A DNA stretch of 64,000 bases from the NCBI GenBank assembly GCA_036346255.1, contig CM070617.1:21007080-21071079 (forward strand), read 5' to 3'. The position numbers and the translations under genes are program-made. Each line of letters opens with the position of its first letter. The stretch's first letter is position 1. Below the pieces are notes generated by a model. That model did not search any database and was not told the DNA's origin. It worked only from the letters and a program-made list of their open reading frames with translations. Below, in pieces: positions 1 to 11,528 of this stretch. The stretch comes from Ampelocalamus luodianensis. Its lineage: Eukaryota > Streptophyta > Magnoliopsida > Poales > Poaceae.

Positions 1-2136
1 AAAACACACCAATTCTTAGCCTACACATACTAGTTTGAAATTGCCATTTGGTAAACAACATTTTAGTAAAAGAAGTACATATAACAGTGATAGATATATA
101 GATCAAACAATACCAAAGTGGCAGCCCACTTTGATAAACTAAAATGCATGAATGCCCATTCATGCCGAAACCAAGTAGAAACCATGTCAAGTTTTAATAT
201 GAAGTCTAACGATGTTGTCTCCCGAATCCAAGTGGTCGTCTGTAACCGTGGATACGGCTATTCGAATAGATTAATCCCTGCAGGGAGTACAACGTTACCC
301 ACACGACTCGTCCAGCCCGAAAGCCAAACACACTGCCTTTGGTGAGTCGACCGGGGAGTTCGAGACGTAGTATATTTCAGCGAGAAAACCCTATTGAGTT
401 GAATCACCCATGCGAGATGAAACCCCAACTTAGTACAAGCTATTTATAGAAATTACTAAGCGGGCACTCAAGTTGTGTTGGAGTGGCCAGTGTAAGGTAG
501 TTAGTATGTGGGTAACCCCCAACATAAGAAACAGTGCTCACCTGCACGTTATAGTATTACACTGGGTTCCTACGAGCATTAGATCACAATAAATTATGCC
601 CTCACACCACCCGTGTTCCAACCCAATAAGACCCGCCCCTTACTTGACTAAGCGGTGCCCATACACCGCGTGTGAAAGTACGAGTGGTACTTTGATTAAT
701 GACAGTACCAAAATTCGGTCCTTAATGGCTCAGACAAGACTACCACAATACCCAAGTCTCGTGCACGAAGGCACCCACACTACTAACCACTTGTCTAGAC
801 CCAAATCATTTTTAATTTGCCAAAATTACACTTAACAACCAGATGTGAAGATCTGGACAAAAGCATAAGAATAAATGTTTGATGTTTCCCACAATTGATG
901 AGCTAACACCGTCAACCGAACTAACGCATCTTCTAGACTCGCATGGCTAAGCATACAACATAGATAATAGATACATCATCACATATCTAACCTAAGCATA
1001 TTTGTAATTTAAATATCAAGGATAACCAGCAAGAGATAGAACATAACTAACTATAACTCGCAGAATATCGACATATCAAAATAGCATCCAAGCAAGAATA
1101 ATTGCATTTCAAAGTAACTGAAATAGGAAATACGGGATCAACATGTATGCAAAAATAAATACAAAATGATGCTTGCCTTTCTAGAATTCCAATTGTTCAC
1201 TCTCTGTTGTGTAATCGTTTACTTCCGACACTTCGGGATCAATAGAAAGACGATATTGAATAAACACCGAGAAAAGGCAAAAATTTAAAGTGCTAAAAAA
1301 TACATGAAATTTATACAACAGATATATTATGATTTTATATGAATTTAGGTGAAAAAATTATTACAATTGGAGTTGATATGTGAAAGTTATAGCCTTTGGA
1401 AAAACAAATGACAGAAAAATCCTGAAAATCAGGTTCTGTCATTGTTCAACCGAATTTAATTATTTCACAAAAAATTGTAGAACAGTGGTGGGGATAAGCT
1501 TCACCTGGAAAGAAAGATAATAAAAATTTATGATCAATAAAACTTGAATCATCACATTCGGAGTTCAAATGATTTTTCTAATAATTTTTGAAGTTAATTC
1601 AATTTCTAATGTAAAAATAATTCTCTAGCGAATTTAATTTGAATTCTAAAATTTTCTATGGCAGTAACAAGTTTCAAACATATTTTTAGTTAAAGTACAA
1701 TAAAAATGAAAACTAACAAAATTGGTTTCACTCAATTTGTGGTTAATTTGAATTAGTTATGAATATTTGAAGTTATTTGAATTTACAGTGCAAAAATAAA
1801 TCACTTCAGAAATTCCAAAAGCATTTAATACTTTTTATACCCGAGATAAACTAGCATTGGTCGCTGACAGATGGGACCCATGCATTTTCTCTTTTCTTTT
1901 TCAATTCATTCCAACGAAAACCCCTACTGACAGGTGGGACCCCGTTGTCATTGACTCGTTCCATGAGCTCGGTCCACACCATGTGCACTGTGCACTTAAT
2001 GTGCGGGGCCCGCATGTCAGCGACCTAAAGCAAATCGAAAACTTAACCCCTCAAATTCTATTTATGGGACCCACACGTCAAAGACTCAACAGCGCATTAA
2101 AATCAGCCATTAAATACACTAAGCAATCATTAGCTC
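1..2136 (-). mobile_element. Partial long LTR, left end outside the window
   Basis: No gene is visible here. The stretch is non-coding and AT-rich, and it shares blocks in the same orientation with the solo LTRs at 5168-8856 and 14476-18715. The clearest shared block is GCTATTCGAATAG at 257-269, also found at 5854-5866 and 15246-15258, followed in each case by a related 'tgcaggg...gtac...acccaca' stretch. The right part (1850-2090) has the 'gggaccca' and 'catgtca' phrases also seen near 7270-7390. The element does not reach its own TTACA terminus, because another LTR begins at 2137. Whether it is a solo LTR or part of a full element cannot be told from this window. Confidence 0.6.
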
Positions 2137-2775
2137 TGTCGGTGATCTAGAACCGCTCTTACGTATGACTGTTTGATTCGGGGGTCTCCTAGATAAGAAT
2201 CACGCAGAGAATGACACAGGGATTTTATACAAGTTTAGACCTTCTTTGGAGAGAATAACAACCCTACTCCTGTGTGGCTATATTGAGTATGTTGATTACA
2301 ATCAAGAGAAAGATTAGGGCTTGTGCTCCAGATTAGGGCTTGTCTCTCTCTTTCTGCCTTCTGACTTCAACCTTATATAATGTATGAAGAGGTGGCAGTT
2401 CCTTCAGACGAAGAGGCGTCCCAACGTTCCAATTGATGAACCGCTTGATGGAAGTTGCCATCAGGGACGTGGTACCCCCACGTCGCTAGGCAGTTGTCGT
2501 CAAAGACAGAAGTAATTCATGTGGTTACTCACAGAGAGTAACAGTGTATATTAAATACCCCATGTGTTAAACATGGCGCATAATATTCCCTAACTGATTA
2601 GGCCCACAGGTCAGCAAGCCTTATCAATTACAGGGTTGTCGAAGCCAGGATAGTTGAAGACAAATGAGTCGTAGAAGATCTTTACGACTGCTCGATAGTC
2701 ACAGAAAGGCTTACGATTATACTATGGTCGTAGAAAGACTCATGACCATTGGGTGGTTTACGACCAGGCAGCTTG
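2137..2775 (-). mobile_element. Gypsy LTR fragment, divergent subfamily
   Basis: The fragment begins TGTCGGTGATCTAGAACC and follows the LTRs at 4783, 10728 and 27080 through several landmarks. These are 'gggggtctcc', 'atcacgcag', 'acaaccctactcctgtg' and a 3' cluster of tcgtaga/ttacgac palindromes (about 2665-2770). It is much diverged from the other copies and stops at 2775, where an unrelated sequence starting TGTAACACCC begins. It therefore lacks the TGACGTCA-bearing end seen in the complete LTRs. Confidence 0.65.
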
Positions 2776-3628
2776 TAACACCCTAGTTTTTTGGAACCTT
2801 TTGAAAATTTCAAAATAAAACAAACCATTTGGTTTTATCGGGGTCTAACAGCTTAATTCTAGATTTTCAAATGGTTTCCAATTGATTAACTCGAACTTCA
2901 ACAAAATCCCCTGTTGGTTTGTTGGGTTTGTGGGAGTGTTGGAGCTCTGGTGTTCTCTCCCCTTCCGTGCTTGTTTCATTTTCCCTTAGGCCAACCCTTC
3001 TCTTTCGCCTAGACCTCCCCAGGTCTAGACCTTCCTTGTGTTTGGACCTCCTCTTTGTCCAGACCTCTCCTCGGTTCTGACCTCCCTTTTGGGTCACAAC
3101 TACCCTCGAGCTATTCCAAGCTCAGGTTTGTGTTTCCAATCTCCTTCGATCTCATCTTAACCATTGAGACCTCCTTTGATCTCATCTTAACCGTTAGGAC
3201 CTCCTTTGGTTCCATCTTGACTGTTAGGACCTCCTTCCTTGAATCCCCTCCGATAGATCCTTTTCCCTTTCAATCTCATCCGTTAAAACTCTCCCTTGTT
3301 TGGACCTCCCCTTGAGTCCAGACCTCCTCTATCCCTTCGCGTGGCCCGATCCAGTGCGTGCCTTCCCCTCTCGAGGACCGTCGGATCTTGTTTGGATGGC
3401 CCGATCAAGAGGAGGTGTTCAGATGGTCCGAACATTCCCTAGCATTGTGGTGCGTCCGATTGAGTTTGGGCGACCCGATGTAAGTGAGTGTTCGAGTGGT
3501 CCGAACATTCCTATCCCATGGACCACTCGATCAAAATCGTACGGCTCTGCTTCGCTGCGCATTTTCCTTTGTCCTTTGGACATCCTCCTCCTCACGACCT
3601 CTGGTCTTTTTATTGGTAGCAAAACTTA
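2776..3628. other. Unassigned repeat-derived stretch starting TGTAACACCC
   Basis: The start TGTAACACCC is a common 5' end of grass LTRs, and it is the inverse of the TTACA ends of the long LTRs in this window. That suggests a truncated LTR in plus orientation. From 2940 onward the plus strand is CT-rich, with many 'gacctcc' and 'tggtccgaacattcc' phrases. Open frames exist on both strands, but they look like low-complexity repeats and not protein. I see no gene. Confidence 0.35.
3148..3237. repeat. Three tandem copies of a 30 bp unit
   Basis: Three adjacent 30 bp units begin at 3148, 3178 and 3208. The first two differ at only two or three positions (gatctcatcttaacc core, ending gacctccttt). 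The third is more diverged. The unit keeps a reading frame open but has no recognisable protein content. Confidence 0.8.
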
Positions 3629-4782
3629 GGAACAAGTTGACACTAGGAAGTTCCTTCTAGTGGGTAGGACCACGTGCAGAGAGAAAAGACTTCAACTAGG
3701 TGATGTTACTCTTCTTCGACAAGTGTAAAGAAAAACTGAGTAAAAAATTATCGAAAGACTATCCAAGCACTACTCAAAAGTAAGACAATAAAGAGTAAAG
3801 AAACCTGAAACTTTATTGATATAGTAAGGAGTTATTCATAAAATTTACGTAATTGGTCGATGTTCCAAGAATTGGACACAACCCGACCGTCTTCCATTGC
3901 TAGTTGTACCGAAACTGGTCGTGTAACTTCGACCACTGTGTAAGGATCTTCCCACTTGGGGGAAAGATTATTCTGATTAGACTGGGATTGAATCTATTTC
4001 AATACCAAGTCACCTACAGCAAGGCTGTGAGGTTGGACCTTACAATCGTAGTATTTGCGCAGGGCTTGTTGGTAAACCGCTGAACGGATTAGGGCTTGAT
4101 TCCTCTTCTCTTTGAGCAGGTTGATGTCATCCGCTTGAAGTTGTTCCTGGGTAGAGGCGCTGAAGGTTTCGACCCTTGTTGATCGGATCTTTAGTTCTGG
4201 TAGAAGCATGGTTTCAGCCCCCAAAAACTAGCAAAAAAGATGTTTCTCCTGTAGCCCAACTTCTAGTCGTGCGAACTACCCATAATACTGAGGGTAATTC
4301 TTGTACCCAAGCCCCCGAGCGTTTGACAAGCTGATCAAGCACTCGGGTTTTTATGCCCTATATTATTTGGCAATTCGCTCTTTCGACTGCCCCATTACTC
4401 TGTGGATGGGCAACAGAAGTTTAACATAGCTTGGTACCCAACTCGTTGCAAAATTTCTAAAATTTTGCACTCGAAAATTATTTACCATTATCTATAATTA
4501 TTCGATTAGGAACACCAAATCGAGTAATCACGCTTCTCATCATGAACCTTTTTGCGTCTTTCGTTGTTATTCTAGTCACAAGTTCGGCTCCGATCCATTT
4601 TGTGAACGTATCAATAGACACAAAAAGGAACTCAAAGCCCCCTAGACCTTTTGGGAACGGCTCTAGGATATCAAGACCCTTGGTCGCAAAAGGCCATGAA
4701 AGAGGAATAGTTTGCGATGCCTGAGCCGGTTGGTGTATTTGTCTGCTATGAAACTGGCATTGTACACACTTTTGAACCAACT
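3629..4782 (-). pseudogene. Gypsy integrase fragment, third copy of the local Tat-like family
   Basis: Minus-strand translation gives the end of a Gypsy integrase. It reads from a zinc-binding C-x2-C tail (KCVQCQFHSRQIHQ) at about 4770, through the first catalytic Asp in SIDTFTKWIGAE and the second in IIIDNGK, to the third catalytic residue in HPQSNGAVERAN (about 4370-4412). A C-terminal stretch follows (3994-4224, ending SLAVGDLVLK). It matches 20330-21950 of the inner element, including the 3' untranslated block 'ctaggaagttcc...ccacgtgc' at 3653-3675. Stops and frameshifts break it near 4225-4475. Its 5' part is cut off by the LTR at 4783, and its 3' part, antisense gene and LTR are missing, so it is a dead fragment. 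Confidence 0.85.
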
Positions 4783-5167
4783 TGTCGGTGTTTTAGAACC
4801 GATCTTACGTAAATATTGTTTAATTCAGGGGGTCTCCAAAATTGATCACGCAAACAGAAAAGATACGGGAATTTTTATACAGGTTCGGGCCTTCTCTAGA
4901 GAGAATAACAACCCTACTCCTGTGTATATTATATTGGGTATCCTGGTTACAATCAGTGAAAAAACTTGCGCTAATGTTACTACTGATTGCCTCTCAAAAG
5001 TCCCATCCATTCTCCTCTGAAAGAAGTCTATTTGTAGTATACAGAGAGGGAGGTTGTCGTTCCAAGTCAGGAGGCGCTCATTATTCCGCAATAATGAGAG
5101 TAATCAGCATAGCAGTAACCTCCCCACGTTGCCTGACGGTTATCAATCAGAGATAATGGTGAGTTAC

Positions 5168-8100
5168 TGTCGGGACCCAAAAAATGCAATTCTGGACCCT
5201 CTGTGTATACTGCACTAGTCCAGGATCACGCCAGTGCACACAGTGACAACATCGATGAAATATCATTTCCATATACAAATGTGACTAATAAATAGGCAAA
5301 TAACAATAAATATAAGAGTAAAGACCTTAAGGTCAAAGCTTACAATTAATGCCTCAGAAGGCGAATAGCTCAACGAAGCTGCAGCGGAACGAAACGGAAT
5401 AACTCCAGTGAAGCCCATCCATATGCCCACAGGCAATCGGCTGGGGTGCGCGACCTAGTTCTGCTCGATCCTTGAAGTAGACCTTGTTGACCGACGATTC
5501 CTTCACTCTGTAGGTTTGGGCGCAAGTTTTACAACAAGCGTGAGTACACAACCGTACTCGCAAGTCATACCACAGAATGCAATGTATAGATGCAGGCTTA
5601 TTCCAAAGGAAATGGCTTCTGTGGTTATTTTGCAGAAATGCAACATTTGCAATTGAATATAAATAATAGATTGAAATGCAGTTCAAAACAAGTAGACAAT
5701 ATTAATTTAATAGTTGTTTTCACAAAGACACATAACCTAATCAAATTCTTTCACACAGCCATATGACTTAAATCACACAGCTGTCCCTTCCCAATAGTTT
5801 TATGAAAACTACCCCTCGTGTGAAATCCCCGAGCATGTCCATGATCATGACGCGCTATTCGAATAGATTGTTTAACACTCTGCAGAGGTTGTACACTTTA
5901 CCCACAAGATGCAATCAACTAGATCAGAGCTGATCACAACAAAACATTTCAGAAACTTCATCTCAACATTGACACTCCCGATGTGCTTACAAACCGCTAT
6001 GCCAACCCTAACGAAGCGCTTTGGCATAACACACATCGCTGGACAGGGAAGCGGCGAACCGTCCCGCGATGCAACCACCAAGTAGTCACACCTCCACCCT
6101 GTCACACAGCCTAACCTATCCACCTGAACATCAATGCCGAGAATCCATAACTTACTAAGTTAGGCCCGTCCCATACCAGGCATGTGGTCGTACAGTAAGG
6201 CTCAGTTCAATGGCGCACAAAGTTAAGTCCTTAATTGACCAAGGCAAGACTTCCATTTTCTAACTAGATCACAAAGATTATCATTCCCATCACAAAGTCC
6301 ACCATATCACACAGTTTCCACCACTTGCCTCGGTCCAAATCCTTTCCCACCCTGTTGGTTAAGTGCAACATATGTCATCCACAAAGTAATAGCACACAGT
6401 ACACACAGTTTTATCACATAGTTCCATAATCACTTAGTCAAATTTATAATTGCAACTCAGGTGATGATGATGACTCGTTGCATGGCTAAGCAATCTACTT
6501 GTACTAACCAACCCACGTTGGTAATACCATAGCACTAACTAAATATGAACCAATCTAGGGTGACAAAAGATTATGACATACAATAGACAAAGTGGATATA
6601 ACAAATGGAATTAATAGCTAAACCCAAAAGCATTTAAATAAATAATTAAAGTAAATGCAATAATTTGAATCAAAGTAATTTTGAAAACTGGGTTCAATAT
6701 GATCAAAGGTATAACTTGCCTTGCTATAGCAATGATGATCTTATTTTATCTTCAATCCTCTACTTGCTTGATCTTCAGCTCCTTCGGACGATTAGGGACT
6801 TCTGCCTAACGAGAAAGAAAGCGCAAAACAAACTAAATTCAAAAGACAAATCAAATAAACACCAAAATGAAATTGAATGGTACTGGAAGGTAGATATTGA
6901 ATTTAGATGAATTTAGAAAATTGAATGGGTTTAATCGGAATTCGGATGAAGAAGATATGACTCTCGGAAGATTGAAATTCACATGAAATGATGAAAAAGC
7001 TCTACGGAATATTCTTGAAATATTCTATTCCGAAAATATTAGAAAAAGAATGAGTGTATGATAGGTGGGACCGACTTGTATTTATGCATTTGTAGAATTA
7101 AAATAATTCCAGAAATAAGGTAGAGAGAGCGACATGTGGGACCAATAAGATAAAAGAATTTTTCAAGGATTAAATTAATTCCCGGAAATAGAATTAGGGA
7201 TTGACATGTGGGCCACTGGTCTATGGACCGGGTCCACGGAGATATGCTAGTCCACGGTGGACCAAGCTCATGAACTAGGGTTGACCAAGGTTTGACTGAC
7301 ATACGGGACCCGCATGTAAGAGAGAGAAATAACTAGGGTTTTAATTAGGACGATGACATGTGGGGTCTACATGTAAGAGAGAGACGGATATTTATTATCA
7401 TGTATGACATATGGGTTCTACTCCTCAACCAGAGAATAGACTGAACCGGGGAAACAAACAAGAACAGGAGCGTTGCTTCAACAAGGATCAGAGAGCAACA
7501 TAGGACAACAGAGAACACAAGGCTTGGATTGTTGGCATAGAATTAACACTGAGATGTCAAAGCAATTAATAGAGAATAGAAAATAAATAGCAGAGAGGAT
7601 GGACTCACCAGAGGCCACCGAGCGCAACACAAAGAACAGTGCGGATGTTCCTTGCGCATGGTGACATCGGCTTGATAATAGGAGATGGCAAAGTTGGGCG
7701 AGAATAGATAGTAGGGATACATGAGGATTAGTATCGAAGGATCAATACGAACTAAAGAGATGAACAGAAGATAATCGAACCATAGAGAATGTGCGGCTGC
7801 TCATGGTGCAAGGCAAGGAATAGAGAATCGATTAATCGAGAGATGCACACCAATTGTTGGCTTGAATTCTTAGCACGAGATGGGAAGCACAAGCACCAAC
7901 CGAACAGAGGATAGGTGCTGGAGCCGCAAGCACGAATGCGAGGGATGAAACGCTACGAACAAGGGAACAACACATGAACGCAACGCACGGTATACATGCA
8001 TGAACAATGCACATGCATGAACGAGGCACGCGGAGTGGCCGGCGGCCGGAGGCGACGTAGCAAATGCGAAGGGCAAAACGGAAAGGAAACGACGAGCCGA

Positions 8101-8856
8101 ACGCGATGGCGCGGTCGGATTTTGGAAAAACTCACCGAGTAAGCGAGAAACGCGATGAACACGGTTTGGCTTTAATGGCCGATGGTGCTCCGGCGATCTT
8201 CGGGCGAAGTGGATGGAACCATGACGTAGAGGGCGACAACGCGAAGCCAACGCCGCAGCCGGTTCGTCCGGCGGACGTCGGACGAAGGCGCAGTTCGCCG
8301 GAGAAGAACTTCGGTTGGAGCTCGGTTTTCTGGAGATTGCGACGAAAATAGATCGGTTTGGAGGAAACCAATTCAGGGGATTGGAAGAGGAGATCAAGAC
8401 GGACGCGTGAGCATAAACGGCTCGCTTTTATATACACCGTGGAGGAAGATATGGAAATTTGTAGTTTTGAGTTAGAAACGGATACGCTCTGGACTCTGCG
8501 TGCGTTCGGCCAGACGTCGACGATGAACAGTACTGCGCGGGGTTACTGTAGCATGTGGGCAGGAGAGAGAAAAACTGATTTTTGGAATTAAAATAAAAGG
8601 TCGAAAATCAAGGAGATCAAATAAATAGCAAATAAATCCGAAAAAATCTCAGAAAATACTCAAAAATTCCTTGAAAGACAAGGAAGCCAAATAACACAAG
8701 TTTTTATTTAATTAATGTTTAGATTAGTCAAATTAAATATTTTTAATTTAGAAAATTCCCAATTAAGCTTTATTAATTCAAATAAAATTGGTGAAATTTT
8801 CCAGGGACCTAAACTACTCAAAAGATTTTTGAAAAGCCAAATTTTGGGACGTTACA
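5168..8856 (-). mobile_element. 3.7 kb solo LTR, TSD gttac
   Basis: The plus-strand ends are TGTCGGGACCC and GGGACGTTACA, so in element sense it runs TGTAACGTCCC...GGTCCCGACA. It is flanked by perfect 5 bp duplications gttac at 5163-5167 and 8857-8861. Removing it restores a continuous Gypsy LTR, which confirms the borders. There is no internal coding region, primer site or second LTR, so this is a solo LTR left by recombination. Its size fits the long-LTR Gypsy families of rice (Retrosat/RIRE type, inferred). Open frames around 7830-8440 fall in the GC-rich region just downstream of a TATA box and are probably leader sequence, not protein. Confidence 0.9.
8425..8434 (-). promoter_or_regulatory. 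TATA box of the long solo LTR
   Basis: The minus strand reads TATATAAAAG in a GC-rich setting, pointing into the LTR's GC-rich 3' half (8430 down to about 7830). That is where the LTR transcript would start. The position fits an LTR promoter, but no start site can be seen directly. Confidence 0.5.
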
Positions 8857-8971
8857 GTTACCTGCAGTTATCCCAGAGAATAACTATGTATCTTGACTGC
8901 TCAGATCTCACAGTCAATAAGGCCTACTGTCGAGTGGACCCAGTTATCTGTGGAGAAGTCGTGGTAGGACT

Positions 8972-9136
8972 GGTCGTAGAAGGACTTACGACCAGGGGTA
9001 GTCGTAGAAAAGCTTACAATTGGATACTAGTCGTAGAAACACATACGACCGGAGGCAATCGTAGGAGGACTTATGATTACGTGGTAGTCATAGGAGAACC
9101 TACGACTATAGGGTGGTCGTAGAAAAGCTTACGACC
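8972..9136. repeat. Cluster of about 22 nt tcgta/tacga palindromes in the outer LTR
   Basis: There are five to six units. Clean examples are at 8972-8993 (arms GGTCGTA and TACGACC, centre GAAGGACT) and 9115-9136 (same arms, centre GAAAAGCT). Variants near 9028, 9056 and 9088 carry AGTCGTA, AATCGTA and AGTCATA left arms, with partly matching right arms. Two further units lie just inside the element at about 9418-9460. Confidence 0.85.
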
Positions 9137-9187
9137 ACCTGATTGATTTCTCCCTTACTATTGTAAGGGGTATACTCGATAGCTGTG

Positions 9188-9195
9188 TGACGTCA
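9188..9195. promoter_or_regulatory. TGACGTCA palindrome in the LTR
   Basis: A perfect TGACGTCA (the bZIP/TGA-factor core) lies about 60 bp from the LTR start in element sense. The same octamer sits at 11471-11478 and 27824-27831 in the two LTRs of the inner element, so it is conserved across copies. Function is inferred from the motif only. Confidence 0.5.
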
Positions 9196-9257
9196 TATTT
9201 ACCCATAATACTCAATTATAGATAAATAGTAAAATAAGGATTATTACATCCTCGTCA

Positions 9258-9770
9258 TCTATCCCCCCAGCTTCAAGTGAAAATAACTTACTTGGGAAAG
9301 GAGTCATAGATATTCTTACGACCACTAGGAGATTGTGAGATAAAAGTTGAAGGAAAAACTCTTCAATATGTGTTTCATTTGACCAGAAATATACTTGGTC
9401 AAGGAACTTTGCTGAGAATCTTACGACTACGAGGTAGTCGTAGAAAATCTTACGACTACGGAGAAATATACTTGGTCAAGAAGGTAATTTCACTTGAGGT
9501 GTGAAAAGAGCCTCGATTTTCTCGAACAGGCAGATTTAAAAAGATCTGTCCATTAGAGCAATTCCCGAAGCGGTGGGAACCGTTGAGTTTCCACGGCGTT
9601 TCATTTCAAGTGTGCGGTTATAAAACAGACCACAGGGGTGACTCTAGGGTTCTTACCTTTTCCCCAATTCACCCTGACTGTTCATCTAGTTCTCGCCTTC
9701 TCCGCCGCCAGCAAAATCTGTGTACTTTCTTGAAACCTTTCCAAATCCAAATGTCCCTTTCGTGAGAAAA
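9258..9770. other. Untranslated stretch between LTR and antisense gene (outer element)
   Basis: Next to the LTR is a polypurine tract in element sense (plus-strand 'tctatccccccagcttcaag'), expected for priming plus-strand DNA next to a 3' LTR. The rest holds two tcgta/tacga palindromes (9418-9460) and repeated 'tcacttgaggtgtga' phrases, matching 11529-12060 of the inner element. On the plus strand this is the likely promoter and 5' UTR of the antisense gene. There is no coding region. Confidence 0.6.
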
Positions 9771-10503
9771 ATGGCCAGGATCGTCTCTGAGTAGGCGGAA
9801 TCAGAGATGGATACGGCGAAGATGAACGCATTGGTTGCTGCCGAGAAGATCCCCAAGAAGGTACTCGTAAAGTGGATTTCAGTAGTTGGACAACATTGGC
9901 CGTCGGGGGAGGATGGGCAGATCCCTGTCTTCCAGGCGTATTGTGAGTGCAGCCTTCGATTGCCTGCTCACCGTTTCCTCACACTAGTGCTCGAGCACTT
10001 TGGGGCGGAATTAGTGAACCTTGGTCCTAATTTCATCACAATGTTAAGCGTATTTGTGTATTTGTGTGAGGCGTACCTAGGAATTCCAGCGGACCTCGAG
10101 CTTTTCCAGTATTATTATGGGATGACTCGGCAAGTCGGAATTGCTGGGAGTTGCGGTCTGAAGCTCCACGACGGGAAGTCGAAGGAGTACATTCAGATGT
10201 TCACCCAGTCTGCGTGGCCAGGGTGGAAGAAGAAGTGGTTCTACTGGGAAGTCACTGAGGAAGATAGCCTCTTGTTCATCGGTAATGCCGCTGAGAGGAT
10301 TTCTTCCTGGGATTCGACTCCTAGGAATCTTGACCAGATCGCCCCATACATTCAAGCTATAAAAGATTTGAAGGTTGGGGGGCTTACCGGATGGCACGTG
10401 GTGAAGGACTTCATCACGCGCCGCATTAGTCCCCTTTAGAAACAAGTTCATCCTATGTGGAGGTACTTAGGGAAAGAAGACCCGACCAGGGACTACAAAG
10501 ATG
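9771..10503 (+). pseudogene. Antisense gene of the outer element, exon 1 (gypsy-type transposon domain)
   Basis: The family start is the ATG at 9771 (MARIVSE). A TAG at 9792-9794 replaces the expected Trp, so an intact frame only restarts at 9807. The protein shows the plant 'putative gypsy type transposon' domain (Pfam Transposase_28 type, recognised from memory): PSGEDGQIPVFQAYCEC, RLPAHRFLTLVLEHF, then VFVYLCEAYLGIPADLELFQ and YYYGMTRQ. A second premature stop, TAG at 10437-10439, follows RRISPL. The frame then continues through HPMWRYLGKEDPTRDYKD to a GT donor at 10503/10504. It lies opposite to gag-pol, as in Grande-type elements. The role of such proteins is unknown. The two stops make this copy a pseudogene unless they are sequence errors. 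Confidence 0.85.
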
Positions 10504-10727
10504 GTAAGTGCAATTCTCACTTTTTTTACTATGGCCTTGGTTAATCCTGATTTGGTCTGTTGACTGTGCTATTTGTCCGTACAGATCTTCCCCAGGCGCA
10601 GATTCACGCCCGCGTCAGGCTCATATGTGAATTTTTCACTTTTGATTCTGGTTTTGGTTGGTCCTGATATGGCCTATTAATCATGCTATCTGACTGCACA
10701 GATCTTTCACAGGCGGAGATTGACACC
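10504..10727 (+). repeat. Duplicated intron end and exon 2 start of the antisense gene
   Basis: A roughly 110 bp unit occurs twice: 'tttttcac...ttggttaatcctgatttggtctgt...acagatcttcc' and then 'tttttcac...ttggttggtcctgatatggcctat...acagatctttc'. Each holds a pyrimidine tract and an acceptor 'acag' followed by the exon 2 start (LPQAQIHARVRLIC in the first). The inner element inserted at the end of the second copy, with the target site acacc at 10723-10727. The inner element's own gene (12780-12900) has only one copy, so the duplication is private to the outer element. Confidence 0.75.
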
Positions 10728-11528
10728 TGTCGGTGTTTTAGAACCAATCTTACGTAAAGATTGTTTGATTCGGGGGGTCTCCACAATTGATCACGCAGAC
10801 GAAGAAGATACGGGGATTTTTATACAGGTTCGGGCCTTCTCCGGTGAGAATAACAACTCTACTCCTGTGTATCTTGTATTTGCTCTTTGGATTACAATCG
10901 AATAAGTATCTTCCTAACTGTTCTCCAAAGAAGGCTCTATTTCTTCTTTGCCAAAGCCTCTCCTCTATCTCTAATGAGATACCTATTTATACTAAGCAAT
11001 AGTGGGCGTTGTCCTTCCAGGCTAATTAGTCGCTCATTATTATGTAATAATGAGAGTAATTACTGAGTAGTAACCTCCCATGCCACAATCGATTACGATC
11101 AGAGATAGTGGGAATTATCTACGATTATGTCGAGATAGCTGCGTATTTTGACCGCTTAGATTCTCACTTTGTTAATGGGCCGTCAAGCGGGTGGGTCGAT
11201 GAAGTCGTGAGGAACCTGTAGCAGGTCCCGATCATAGAAAAACTTACGACCAGACATACTCGTAACGATTATACCATAGTCGTAGAAGAGCTTACGACTA
11301 GGTAGTAGTCATAACGATTATACCATGGTCGTAGAAGAGCTTACGACCAGGGGGTAGTGGTAGGGGTTATACCGTGGTCGTAGAAGAGCTTACGACCAGG
11401 GGGTAGTCGTAGGGTAGCCTACGACTTCCTGACTAGTTCTTCCCTTTTGATATTTAAGGGGTATGTCTTATGACGTCATATTTCTTGATTATGGAGTAAA
11501 TAAATGAGGATTATTTAGATCCTCGTCA
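10728..11528 (-). mobile_element. 3' LTR of the inner Gypsy element
   Basis: The LTR is 801 bp, with plus-strand ends TGTCGGTG and CTCGTCA. In element sense a TATAAATAGG box lies at 10982-10991. TGACGTCA is at 11471-11478 and a palindrome cluster at 11228-11425. It is alignable over its whole length with 27080-27881. Many of the differences fall at CAG, CTG or CCG sites. Confidence 0.9.
11228..11425. repeat. Palindrome cluster in the 3' LTR of the inner element
   Basis: Units with arms GATCATA/TACGACC, AGTCGTA/TACGACT, GGTCGTA/TACGACC (twice) and AGTCGTA/TACGACT surround 8 nt centres, mostly GAAGAGCT. They sit in a longer repeat of about 60 bp that includes 'taacgattataccat'. The same cluster is at 27586-27775 in the 5' LTR. 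Confidence 0.85.

Larger units (their letters stand above)
4783..9257 (-). mobile_element. 3' LTR of the outer Gypsy element, split by a solo LTR
   Basis: It starts TGTCGGTGTTTTAGAACC and ends CCTCGTCA on the plus strand, so in element sense it runs TGACGAGG...ACCGACA. Removing the nested element 5168-8856 plus one TSD copy leaves about 780 bp, the same size as the inner element's LTRs (801-802 bp). It carries a palindrome cluster (8972-9136) and TGACGTCA at 9188-9195. Confidence 0.85.

Noticed and set aside
1857..2150. 97-codon plus-strand frame at the end of the first LTR
   Set aside because: Lies in LTR DNA shared with other copies where it is not open; no domain.
2867..3629. Frames on both strands in a CT-rich stretch
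   Set aside because: Made of tandem 30 bp and 'gacctcc' repeats; no conserved protein.
7832..8437. Several overlapping frames in the 3.7 kb solo LTR
   Set aside because: They are on the LTR leader side downstream of a TATA box, with no match to gag or other protein motifs.
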